Origin: Bacteroidia bacterium
GTDB taxonomy: Bacteria > Bacteroidota > Bacteroidia > UBA8524
Direction of reading: 5' to 3'
DNA length: 9,057 nt
NCBI GenBank assembly: GCA_023277325.1
Contig: JALRIQ010000373.1
Span: forward strand, 1 to 9,057
Positions 1 to 5,983 of this stretch are shown piece after piece. How positions within the stretch are numbered: position 1 is the first letter of the stretch; each line of letters opens with the position of its first letter. A program made the position numbers and the translations under genes. Under the pieces are notes generated by a model that was not told the DNA's origin, made no database searches, and was given only the letters and a program-made list of their open reading frames with translations.

Positions 1-79
1 CAAAGGAGCAGCGCAGCCAAATTCAGTTTACCCCGGTTTTTCGATTTGCCAATAACCCATTCGCACGGAACAACAAGCT

Positions 80-107
80 ATGGTCTATGGACCATGGTCC
101 ATCGTCT
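80..107. repeat. Heptad array with 16-bp perfect palindrome upstream of yraN
   Basis: Four consecutive 7-mers of the form ATGGWCY (the last is ATCGTCT) run from 80 to 107. The middle units create a perfect 16-bp palindrome at 87-102 (ATGGACCATGGTCCAT). I recall similar ATGG/CCAT low-complexity patches from intergenic DNA of Bacteroidota, but cannot confirm this here. It lies 65 bp before the yraN start. A role as an operator is possible, but the heptad periodicity fits the other short-period arrays of this window better. Confidence 0.75.
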
Positions 108-159
108 GCCTTAACATTAATTTGACACAATCATGTCAGTACCCAAGTGGGTTTCTCCC

Positions 160-167
160 TAACTTCT
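160..167 (+). promoter_or_regulatory. Possible -7 element of yraN
   Basis: TAACTTCT matches 4 of the 6 fixed positions of the Bacteroidota -7 consensus TAnnTTTG and ends exactly 4 nt before the yraN ATG, the same geometry as the perfect element before lipB. No TTG is seen at the expected -33 distance. If used, transcription would start at or next to the start codon. Confidence 0.3.
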
Positions 168-171
168 ATCC

Positions 172-549
172 ATGAAGCCACAACACTTATTAACCGGGGA
201 ACAAGGGGAACAACAGGCAGCCGATTATCTGGAGTCCATGGGTTATCTCATTCTTGAACGCAATTGGCGGGTAGGAAAATCGGAAGTGGATATTATCGCA
301 GGCAAGGGCGATGAAATTCTGTTTGTGGAAGTTAAGACCCGTAAAAATCTTATGCATGGTCTGCCCGAACTCTTTGTTAATGCGGCTAAGGAAAAAAAGA
401 TGATGGTAGCGGCCCAAGCATTTTTGCAATGCATCAGGCCGGGATATTCTATACGTTTCGACATCATAGGCATCATTGATGAAGGTACTGAGCAAGGCAT
501 ACACCATGTGGAAAATGCATTTACCGTGAAGAAGGAAAAATGGGCATAA
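172..549 (+). CDS. yraN: YraN family (UPF0102) predicted nuclease-fold protein
   Basis: A 125-residue protein, the usual size for the YraN/UPF0102 family (about 115-130 aa). The family pattern is clear: GEQGEQQAADYL at 9-20, GYLILERNWR at 24-33, then the PD-(D/E)XK-like core with E38-V-D40 followed by E53-V-K55 in FVEVKTR. These acidic and lysine residues would form the metal-binding site of a Holliday-junction-resolvase-like endonuclease fold. The physiological substrate of YraN is not firmly established; a role in DNA processing is inferred from the fold. No signal peptide is seen, so it should be cytoplasmic. The ATG at 172 places the conserved GE..A..YL motif near the N-terminus, as in relatives. 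It is followed by a long non-coding gap, so it is probably transcribed alone or is the last gene of a unit entering from the left. Confidence 0.93.
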   Translation: MKPQHLLTGEQGEQQAADYLESMGYLILERNWRVGKSEVDIIAGKGDEILFVEVKTRKNLMHGLPELFVNAAKEKKMMVAAQAFLQCIRPGYSIRFDIIGIIDEGTEQGIHHVENAFTVKKEKWA

Positions 550-600
550 ACTGACATACGCGACCCGTGTTCACCTGCTCCTTTAAATGGTTTTCGACGG

Positions 601-729
601 ATGAAAAACACTGGGAATAGGATTAATGAGGTAAGAATAATTAACTTACATTTCCAACTAAAGTTGGCTGCTATGAAAAATATGGTAACCTTGTTTTCTG
701 TGCTCCACCTCCTGTTCTTTTTTGCTTGA
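601..729 (+). other. Possible small hydrophobic peptide ORF, maybe frame-interrupted
   Basis: An ATG at 601 opens a 42-codon frame; in-frame ATGs at 673 and 682 give an 18- or 15-residue peptide with a hydrophobic end (LFSVLHLLFFFA). The frame stops at a TGA (727-729) just after a T6 run at 718-723. Removing one T from this run would join it to an open frame ending at TAG 839-841, giving about 55 residues: a hydrophobic N-terminal helix followed by a K/R/N/Q-rich tail. This could be a small membrane protein with a homopolymer frameshift, a decayed gene, or chance. I do not recognise the sequence. Confidence 0.15.
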
Positions 730-805
730 CCAAATACGAAGTGTTCAGCGAATGCCATTGAAAAACAGACCCAGACATGAGCAAAATAAGAACCAAAAAA
801 AGACC

Positions 806-939
806 CCACGAAAACTAAATTTGGACTTTTCTTCGCGCTAGCCAACCGCCACTGGGGCCGAAAAGTCTAAATTTACTCACCAAGCTATTTTTATTTTAAG
901 GCGTTCGTGAACCCTAATCGGGTTTCGCTCTTTTCGTGG
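806..939. repeat. Nested inverted repeats: multi-branched structure, possible ncRNA or MITE-like element
   Basis: Arms 816-831 and 860-875 are complementary over 16 positions with a single G-T, which pairs as a G-U wobble if the plus strand is transcribed; the loop is 28 nt. This hairpin is enclosed by a second exact inverted repeat, CCACGAAAA at 806-814 against TTTTCGTGG at 931-939. A third short hairpin, AACCC-TAATC-GGGTT at 910-924, sits inside the outer pair. Together they would fold as a closed multi-branch (three-way) structure of about 134 nt. The arrangement could be a structured RNA, a cis-regulatory leader or a small non-autonomous mobile element. No flanking target-site duplication was noticed. 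Confidence 0.5.
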
Positions 940-1281
940 ACACCCCACCACATCAGGCATCGCGGAATAGGAGGCGTGAAAATTTGGTTATTTATTGATA
1001 TCAGGGTAAGAAAACGGATACACTTGAAGAATGTTGTAAGATGTTTTGCAGGGGCATTATGTGATTGGTAGGTGATTCTTTTTGATTAAAAAACTTTCGC
1101 TTCATCTCAATGGATATTATTCTTCCAGTCAAGGCCTGCATCGAAATAAACCCAGCTTCACTATACCATAGGATTATTTAGTAATATGCGGCGTTATTTT
1201 GCAGCAGGAAGGATAACCCTGTTTCATCCTAAACATATTGAGAATTTGAGAACTAGTTGGCATTTGGGTCATAATATAGGG

Positions 1282-2418
1282 ATGAAAAAAGTCCTGGGAC
1301 TTGGCATGCGGTATTGGCTTATTGGGCTATGCTTTTTTTTGGTAGTGCAGTCCAAAGCGCAGGTTTCATTTATTGCACCGGGCCTGTTTTCGAAAGACGA
1401 TAGTGCGAAAAAGGAACTCAAAGAGGGTATCATTATTTTCCCCATCATCTATTATACACCCGACACCCGCCTGGGATTGGGGGCAACCGGAGTCTACCAT
1501 TTTTATTCAGGTAATGATTACGACAGTACCCGCCTCAGCTACTTCAAAATATTGGCGGATTATACCCAGAACAAACAGCTCGACCTGTGGAGTTCCTGGA
1601 ATATTTTTACCAAATACGACCGAATGTTGTACAAGGGAGAAATGCGCTACCGTATTTTTCCCGACCGCTTTTATGGCATTGGAAACAGAACTTCCTTGGA
1701 AGATGAAGAACGTTTTCAGTACTCCCTATTTTCCTTCAAATTCTTGGTCCTGAAGCGTTTTTTCAGGAGTTGGTATATCGGAGCCGATGTGAACTTCGAT
1801 TACGAATACGATTTAAAAGTAGACCCAAATAAAGAACTGGGGCAAGGCGATATTGTTGGTTATCGCGGAGGAACAACTGTAGGTGCCGGATTAGTCGCCA
1901 CCTGGGATACCCGCGATAATGCCATCAATGCCTATTCGGGGCATTATTTTCAGCTGTCTACTTATTTTAATAGCTCAGTATTGGGTTCAGATTTTAACTA
2001 TAACCGCTATTCGGTGGAATACCGAGGTTTTAAGCAAGTAGGGAAGAAGAGCGTTTTAGCGCTGAATGTTCTTGGTCAGTTTACCAGCGGCGAGGTCCCT
2101 TTTTTGGATTTACCCCGAGCCGGAAGTGATCAGATTCTAAGAGGTTATGCCACCTACCGCTACCGTGATCGCAACCGCACCGCCATGCAGGTAGAATACC
2201 GATTCCCGCTTTTTTGGCGCCTTGGAGCAGTGGCTTTTGCTGGCTTGGGTGATGTTTATGATTCACCAAAGGATGTAAGCATGCGCACGATAAAATACAG
2301 CTATGGTGGCGGACTCCGTTTAAACCTCAACCGCACCGAACGCATCAACCTCCGCCTTGACTACGGCTGGGGAAGAAACTCCAGCGCATTTTACCTGGCG
2401 ATTATCGAGTCGTTTTAG
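1282..2418 (+). CDS. Outer-membrane beta-barrel protein, Omp85/bacterial surface antigen (D15) family, no POTRA
   Basis: A 378-residue protein. The start at 1282 gives a signal peptide of lysine, a hydrophobic core and an SKA|Q cleavage site after about residue 26; the frame is open back to an ATG at 1186, but those 32 extra residues would precede the signal peptide. Alternating aromatic/hydrophobic strands follow. The hallmarks of the Omp85 16-strand barrel are WDTRDN at about 208-213 and ILRGY at about 285-289, the equivalent of the conserved (V/L)RG(F/Y) tip of loop 6. The last residue is Phe, as expected for the C-terminal signal read by the BAM machinery. There is no room for POTRA domains (a BamA has several), so this is a stand-alone barrel. 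Its cargo or role, whether secretion, lipid handling or porin-like, cannot be told from sequence. It stands alone between two repeat-bearing gaps. Confidence 0.85.
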   Translation: MKKVLGLGMRYWLIGLCFFLVVQSKAQVSFIAPGLFSKDDSAKKELKEGIIIFPIIYYTPDTRLGLGATGVYHFYSGNDYDSTRLSYFKILADYTQNKQLDLWSSWNIFTKYDRMLYKGEMRYRIFPDRFYGIGNRTSLEDEERFQYSLFSFKFLVLKRFFRSWYIGADVNFDYEYDLKVDPNKELGQGDIVGYRGGTTVGAGLVATWDTRDNAINAYSGHYFQLSTYFNSSVLGSDFNYNRYSVEYRGFKQVGKKSVLALNVLGQFTSGEVPFLDLPRAGSDQILRGYATYRYRDRNRTAMQVEYRFPLFWRLGAVAFAGLGDVYDSPKDVSMRTIKYSYGGGLRLNLNRTERINLRLDYGWGRNSSAFYLAIIESF

Positions 2419-2487
2419 TGGCTCCTGTCATTTTGTTTCAGGAACAAGGCAGTTCGATGAGACACCGACCTGCCTGAATAAATTTTG

Positions 2488-2585
2488 TCTGGAAGTCTGG
2501 CTATCTAATTGTCTGGCAGTCTTGTTACCTCGTAAAGTCGCAATGTTGTAAAGTCGTATTGTCGTAAATTCTCAACGTCGATGAT
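2488..2585. repeat. 8-bp-period repeat array upstream of lipB
   Basis: Five octamers beginning TCT (consensus TCTGGNAG, degenerate) occupy 2488-2527. After a 2-bp slip, six or seven octamers beginning TC or TT occupy 2530-2585. The latter also read as a 16-bp unit, (T)(C/T)GTAAAGTCGNANTG, at 2530-2545 and 2546-2561 and more loosely at 2562-2577. The array ends where the lipB -7 element begins (2586), so the upstream promoter region of lipB lies inside the repeats. Confidence 0.7.
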
Positions 2586-2593
2586 TACCTTTG
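2586..2593 (+). promoter_or_regulatory. lipB -7 promoter element, TACCTTTG
   Basis: A perfect match to the Bacteroidota -7 consensus TAnnTTTG that ends 4 nt before the lipB ATG. The nearest upstream TTG (2559-2561) is 24 bp away, somewhat longer than the usual -33 to -7 spacing of about 17-23 bp. The position predicts a transcription start at or within a base or two of the ATG, i.e. a leaderless or nearly leaderless mRNA. Confidence 0.6.
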
Positions 2594-2597
2594 TCCC

Positions 2598-3323
2598 ATG
2601 CGCAAGGTCAATTTCCAGGAATTAGGAACCATGCCTTATCAAGAGGCTTGGGATTATCAGGAAAAGCTGTTTGGTGAAAATGTCGCCATCAAGCTGGCTA
2701 AGCGAAAAGCGGAAGTTGCCGGAGAAGTATATGGCGGTCCAGATACCACAGATTATCTTCTCTATGTCGAACACCCGCATGTCTATACCTTAGGAAAATC
2801 GGGTCACCTGGAAAATCTCCTGGTGGATGAGCAAGATTTAAAAGACATAGATGCCACCTTCGTCCCAATTAATCGGGGAGGAGATATCACCTACCACGGC
2901 TACGGACAATTGGTCGCTTATCCCATCTTCGACCTGGAATATTACTTTACCGATATCCATAAATTCCTGCGTTACCTCGAAGAAGCCATAATCCTTACTT
3001 TAAAAGATTTTGACATTCAGTCAGGAAGAATTGACGGTTTGACAGGTGTTTGGTTGGATTATGACGATTCTGACAGAGCCCGAAAGATTTGCGCGATGGG
3101 AATTCGCTGTTCGCGTTGGATCACCATGCACGGACTCGCTTTGAATGTCAATACCGACCTTTCTTACTTCGGACACATAGTGCCATGCGGCATTGACGAT
3201 AAGGCGGTAACCAGCATGCAAGCCGAGCTCGGACATGAAGTTTCGATGGACGCAGTCAAAGAGCGGGTGAAATACCACATGGCGCAATTGTTTAGCATTG
3301 CCTTTGCAGAGGTAGTGGTATAA
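2598..3323 (+). CDS. lipB: Octanoyl-[acyl-carrier-protein]:protein N-octanoyltransferase LipB
   Basis: LipB transfers octanoate from octanoyl-ACP to the lipoyl-domain lysine of 2-oxoacid dehydrogenases and the glycine cleavage H protein; LipA then inserts the sulfurs. The 241-residue protein has the usual length and motifs: VEHPHVYTLGKSG at 57-69, the acyl-pocket motif RGGDITYHGYGQ at 93-104, the catalytic lysine K163 in ARKICAMGIR, and the acyl-accepting cysteine C197 in GHIVPCGIDDKAVTS. The pocket motif has Tyr where most relatives have Pro (HGPGQ), a modest departure next to otherwise complete catalytic residues. It is cytoplasmic. The ATG at 2598 is supported by the -7 element immediately upstream. 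lemA follows after 19 nt, so read-through is possible although the functions look unrelated. No lipA is present in the window. Confidence 0.96.
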   Translation: MRKVNFQELGTMPYQEAWDYQEKLFGENVAIKLAKRKAEVAGEVYGGPDTTDYLLYVEHPHVYTLGKSGHLENLLVDEQDLKDIDATFVPINRGGDITYHGYGQLVAYPIFDLEYYFTDIHKFLRYLEEAIILTLKDFDIQSGRIDGLTGVWLDYDDSDRARKICAMGIRCSRWITMHGLALNVNTDLSYFGHIVPCGIDDKAVTSMQAELGHEVSMDAVKERVKYHMAQLFSIAFAEVVV

Positions 3324-3330
3324 AAATCAT

Positions 3331-3338
3331 TAAATTAG
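3331..3338 (+). promoter_or_regulatory. Possible -7 element of the lemA operon
   Basis: TAAATTAG matches 5 of the 6 fixed positions of TAnnTTTG and ends 4 nt before the lemA ATG, as in lipB. A TTG lies 24 bp upstream (3304-3306), inside the end of lipB, the same distance as the TTG before the lipB element. The A-rich stretch could instead act as an A-rich ribosome-binding region for a lipB-lemA transcript. Confidence 0.3.
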
Positions 3339-3342
3339 AAAC

Positions 3343-3924
3343 ATGAAAACAGTTTGGATAACGTTGGGCACCATTGCGGCCCTCTTTATTATTTTCTTTA
3401 TGTGGGCTGGAGGTGTTTACGATAAAGCAGTAAGCTACCAAGAGGAAACCAACAAAACCTGGTCGAATGTGCAGGCCGCCTACCAGCGTCGTGCGGATCT
3501 CGTTCCTCAGCTCGTGGCTACGGTAAAAGCAGGGGCTAAGAATGAAAAAGAAATTCTTACTCAGGTAACTCAGGCGAGAGCGGGTATTGTTGGCGCAAAA
3601 AGTCCACAAGACCTTGAATTGGCAGGAAGAAAAATCAATACAGCTATCAACCTGGCTTTTGAAGCGTATCCAGAAATTCGTTCAACAGAGAACTTTGCCA
3701 CATTGCAATCGCAGTTAGAAGGAACAGAAAACCGCATCAACGTTGAACGTAATAATTACAATGCGGCGATAAAAAATTACAATACCCATATCCGTGGCTT
3801 CTTTAAAAAGATGGCGCTTGGCATTACGGCCGATAGTGGAGAGTTTGAAAGAAAAGAAGGCTTCGAGGCAATTACCGAAGGCGCCGAAAAAGCCCCTGTA
3901 TTGGAAGGAGCGTTCGAAGACTAA
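3343..3924 (+). CDS. lemA: LemA family membrane protein
   Basis: A 193-residue protein, the standard LemA length. Residues 4-22 form a single N-terminal transmembrane helix. The family signature follows: W40-SNVQAAYQRRADLVPQLV (to about 58), then a long helical, coiled-coil-prone region rich in N, E and K, and a conserved C-terminal end with FFKKMALGI and APVLEGAFED. LemA proteins are anchored by the N-terminal helix with a four-helix bundle outside; their biochemical role is not known. The gene leads a three-gene operon: its TAA overlaps the ATG of the next gene by one base (TAATG), a sign of translational coupling. Pairing of LemA with TPM-domain proteins recurs in Bacteroidota and beyond and suggests a joint envelope function. 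Confidence 0.95.
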   Translation: MKTVWITLGTIAALFIIFFMWAGGVYDKAVSYQEETNKTWSNVQAAYQRRADLVPQLVATVKAGAKNEKEILTQVTQARAGIVGAKSPQDLELAGRKINTAINLAFEAYPEIRSTENFATLQSQLEGTENRINVERNNYNAAIKNYNTHIRGFFKKMALGITADSGEFERKEGFEAITEGAEKAPVLEGAFED

Positions 3925-4364
3925 TGGGATTACTCAGTAAAAAGTTTTTAAACGAAGCCGAAGAGGCACAGCTATTAGCCGCCATCAAGGATGCAGAAAA
4001 GGATAGCTCCGGAGAAATCCGCTTGCATATTGAGCCTTACTGTAAAATGGATGTGATGGATAGAGCAGCCGATGTTTTCGGCTTATTAGAAATGCATAAA
4101 ACGGCACTCCGCAATGGGGTGCTTTTTTACCTCGCTTATGAAGACCATAAGTTCGCCATTCTCGGCGACGGGGGAATCAATGCAAAAGTGCCTGCCAATT
4201 TTTGGGATGAAATTCGGGATACAGTAACCAGCAGCTTTAAAGCCAAGAAATATGCAGAAGGCCTTAGTCAGGGCATCCGCATGGCTGGTGAACAACTTAG
4301 TACCCACTTTCCTTATCAATCAAACGACAAAAACGAGCTCAGTGACGAGATTTCATACGGTTAA
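3924..4364 (+). CDS. TPM-domain protein, cytoplasmic type
   Basis: A 146-residue protein made of one TPM domain (the TLP18.3/Psb32/MOLO-1 fold). Visible family features are SSGEIRLHIEPYC at 28-40, MDRAADVF at 45-52, MHKTALRNGVLFYLA at 57-71, KFAILGDGGI at 76-85, and a conserved C-terminal HFPY with DEISYG. There is no signal peptide or transmembrane helix, unlike the next gene, so this member should stay in the cytoplasm or on the inner membrane face. It starts by one-base overlap with the lemA stop. Some TPM proteins have been reported as phosphatases, but I see no way to confirm catalysis here. The end overlaps the following gene by a few codons. Confidence 0.9.
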   Translation: MGLLSKKFLNEAEEAQLLAAIKDAEKDSSGEIRLHIEPYCKMDVMDRAADVFGLLEMHKTALRNGVLFYLAYEDHKFAILGDGGINAKVPANFWDEIRDTVTSSFKAKKYAEGLSQGIRMAGEQLSTHFPYQSNDKNELSDEISYG

Positions 4365-5100
4365 ATACGTTCTATTCAGTTTTCTATTTTTTCTTTTTGC
4401 CTCAGTTAATCTGCAGGCAAAAGAATTTCCCAAACTCATCGAAGGCAAACGAGTTTACGACCTTGCCAATGTATTGAGCGACCAGGAAGAAATGCTGCTT
4501 GAGCGCAAGATTGTTGCTTACCAAGACAGTACCTCTTCGCAGATTGTAATTCTCATCGAACAAAGCCTGGAGGGTGACGATGATTTTCTCTATACCCAGC
4601 GTCTCGCTGAATCATGGGGTATCGGACAAAAGAACAAAGACAATGGATTGCTCATTGCTGCTTTTATGTCCGATAGAAAGTTGCGTATCCAGGTAGGCCG
4701 TGGCCTTGAACCTGTGGTGACCGACGCGGTGAGTCATAGTATCATCAACGATATCATGAAACCGGCATTTCGGCAGCAAGCCTATTATCAAGCTTTTGAC
4801 CAAGCGCTGAATGCTGTATTTGCGGCATCCAAAGGGGAGTTCAAGGGCGACGGTAAACGAAAAGGGAAGAAGGCACCAATTCCAGCTTTAGGATTCATCA
4901 TTTTTATTGTCATCATGATTATCGTCCTTTCACGCAGAGGCGGCGGAGGCTTTGGTGGTGGTCTGGCTGGCGGTTATATGGCCGGTCGTATGATGGGCGG
5001 CGGCTATGGAAACTTCTCATCTGGTCGCGGCGGCTTTGGCGGCGGCGGTGGATTCGGCGGAGGAAGCTTCGGCGGTGGAGGTTCTGGCGGAGGATGGTAA
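4342..5100 (+). CDS. Secreted/membrane TPM-domain protein, YgcG-like, with glycine-rich tail
   Basis: A GTG start at 4342 gives 252 residues: a signal peptide (hydrophobic core FSFLFFLFA, cleavage near NLQA|K at 26), a TPM domain at about 38-163 (VYDLANVLSDQE, then ESWGIGQKNKDNGLLIA), a basic linker, a transmembrane helix at about 180-197 (GFIIFIVIMIIVL), then RR and an almost pure Gly/Phe/Ser tail to the end (FGGGGSGGGW). This order is typical of YgcG-type proteins. The domain should lie in the periplasm and the basic-Gly tail in the cytoplasm. The in-frame ATG at 4252 is less likely because it would overlap the previous gene by 113 bp and put about 40 residues before the signal core; the GTG overlaps by only 23 bp. 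It is the last gene of the lemA operon. Function is unknown. Confidence 0.9.
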   Translation: MTRFHTVKYVLFSFLFFLFASVNLQAKEFPKLIEGKRVYDLANVLSDQEEMLLERKIVAYQDSTSSQIVILIEQSLEGDDDFLYTQRLAESWGIGQKNKDNGLLIAAFMSDRKLRIQVGRGLEPVVTDAVSHSIINDIMKPAFRQQAYYQAFDQALNAVFAASKGEFKGDGKRKGKKAPIPALGFIIFIVIMIIVLSRRGGGGFGGGLAGGYMAGRMMGGGYGNFSSGRGGFGGGGGFGGGSFGGGGSGGGW

Positions 5101-5118
5101 GGCGCTACGCGAGCTTGA

Positions 5119-5147
5119 GTTCCGCCGACGCATACGTTTTGGCGAAC
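5119..5147 (+). terminator. Weak hairpin after the lemA operon
   Basis: GTTCCGCC at 5119-5126 pairs with GGCGAAC at 5141-5147, with one bulged C and a 14-nt loop, 18 bp after the TPM gene stop. No T tract follows, so an intrinsic terminator is doubtful. The rest of the 147-bp gap shows nothing clear. Confidence 0.2.
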
Positions 5148-5247
5148 GGAGACGGAGAGCGGAGTGCATGCTGCTTAGTTTGTCAAATCATGGTCAAATT
5201 GCGAGTCAACAATTGATTCCTAGCTAAATTCTTCCCAACTTGCTTCT

Positions 5248-5982
5248 ATGCTTGAGCAACTTGATTTAGAACGTGTTTTGGTCCTGGATATTGAAACGGT
5301 CTCTCAAAAGCCAGATTTTGATAGCCTTGATAAAGTTTCTCAGGATCTTTGGCAATTGAAAGCAGCCAATCTCAAAGGTGCCGATCAGCAAACACCAGAA
5401 GAGCTCTATTCAAGAGCGGGTATTTATGCCGAGTTTGGAAAGATTGTATGCATCTCGGTGGGAATTTTTCGGGCTTATGATGATCATTTCCAATTTCGGG
5501 TAAAGTCATTTTTTAGTCATGATGAAAAAGAGTTGCTGGAACAGTTTGCCGAACTTTTAAATAGTCGCTTTGATAACAATCGTTTCTTGCTCGCTGCCCA
5601 CAATGGAAAGGAGTTTGACTTTCCCTACCTCTCCCGGCGCATGACCATCCACGGTATGAAATTGCCTTTATTATTGGATACTCCCGGAAAGAAACCTTGG
5701 GAGGTCCCTCATTTGGATACCATGGAATTATGGAAGTTTGGTGACTATAAAAGCTTTACTTCACTGAAGCTTCTTGCCCATATTTTTGATATACCTACAC
5801 CCAAAGATGATATTGATGGGTCACAAGTGGGGCAGGTCTATTGGCAAGAAAATAATCTGGAACGAATTCGGGTTTATTGCCAAAAAGATGTGATTACCGT
5901 GGCGCAACTCCTGCTTCGCTTTATGGGTAAGCCACTTTTGAGTGAAGAAGCACTTATCTTTGCCGACCAAGAAGACGCCTAA
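5248..5982 (+). CDS. PolB-like 3'-5' exonuclease (DEDDy superfamily)
   Basis: A 244-residue protein resembling the free-standing exonuclease domain of family B DNA polymerases (the predicted PolB-like 3'-5' exonuclease group). The three exonuclease motifs are visible: Exo I as LVLDIETVS with D14 and E16, Exo II as AAHNGKEFDFPYL with N119 and D124, and Exo III as YCQKD with Y210 and D214, i.e. the DEDDy arrangement that binds two metal ions. No polymerase domain is attached and no signal peptide is present, so it is a soluble nuclease acting on DNA or RNA; the substrate is not known. The sequence LDTMELWKFGDYKSFTSLKLLA between Exo II and III is typical of the group. The methyltransferase follows directly, making a two-gene unit. 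Confidence 0.9.
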   Translation: MLEQLDLERVLVLDIETVSQKPDFDSLDKVSQDLWQLKAANLKGADQQTPEELYSRAGIYAEFGKIVCISVGIFRAYDDHFQFRVKSFFSHDEKELLEQFAELLNSRFDNNRFLLAAHNGKEFDFPYLSRRMTIHGMKLPLLLDTPGKKPWEVPHLDTMELWKFGDYKSFTSLKLLAHIFDIPTPKDDIDGSQVGQVYWQENNLERIRVYCQKDVITVAQLLLRFMGKPLLSEEALIFADQEDA

Positions 5983-5983
5983 T

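Larger units (their letters stand above)
550..1281. other. 732-bp intergenic region without a convincing gene
   Basis: Between yraN and the outer-membrane barrel there is no reading frame on either strand that I recognise. The stretch contains a small hydrophobic reading frame at 601-729 that looks frame-interrupted, a small hairpin at 654-667 (CCAACT/AGTTGG), a nested inverted-repeat structure at 806-939, and a featureless AT-rich stretch from about 940 to 1180. No riboswitch class or tRNA was recognised. The length is large for this compact window, so it could hold a non-coding RNA, a decayed gene or a long 5' leader of the barrel gene. Confidence 0.6.

Noticed and set aside
243..845. 200-codon open frame on the minus strand across yraN and the gap
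   Set aside because: It lies antisense to the well-supported yraN and its translation shows no recognisable domain, signal peptide or family pattern.
1186..1281. ATG at 1186 as start of the barrel gene
   Set aside because: It would place 32 residues before a complete signal peptide that begins at 1282.
4252..4341. ATG at 4252 as start of the exported TPM gene
   Set aside because: It gives a 113-bp overlap with the upstream TPM gene and a long non-signal N-terminus; GTG 4342 fits the signal peptide better.
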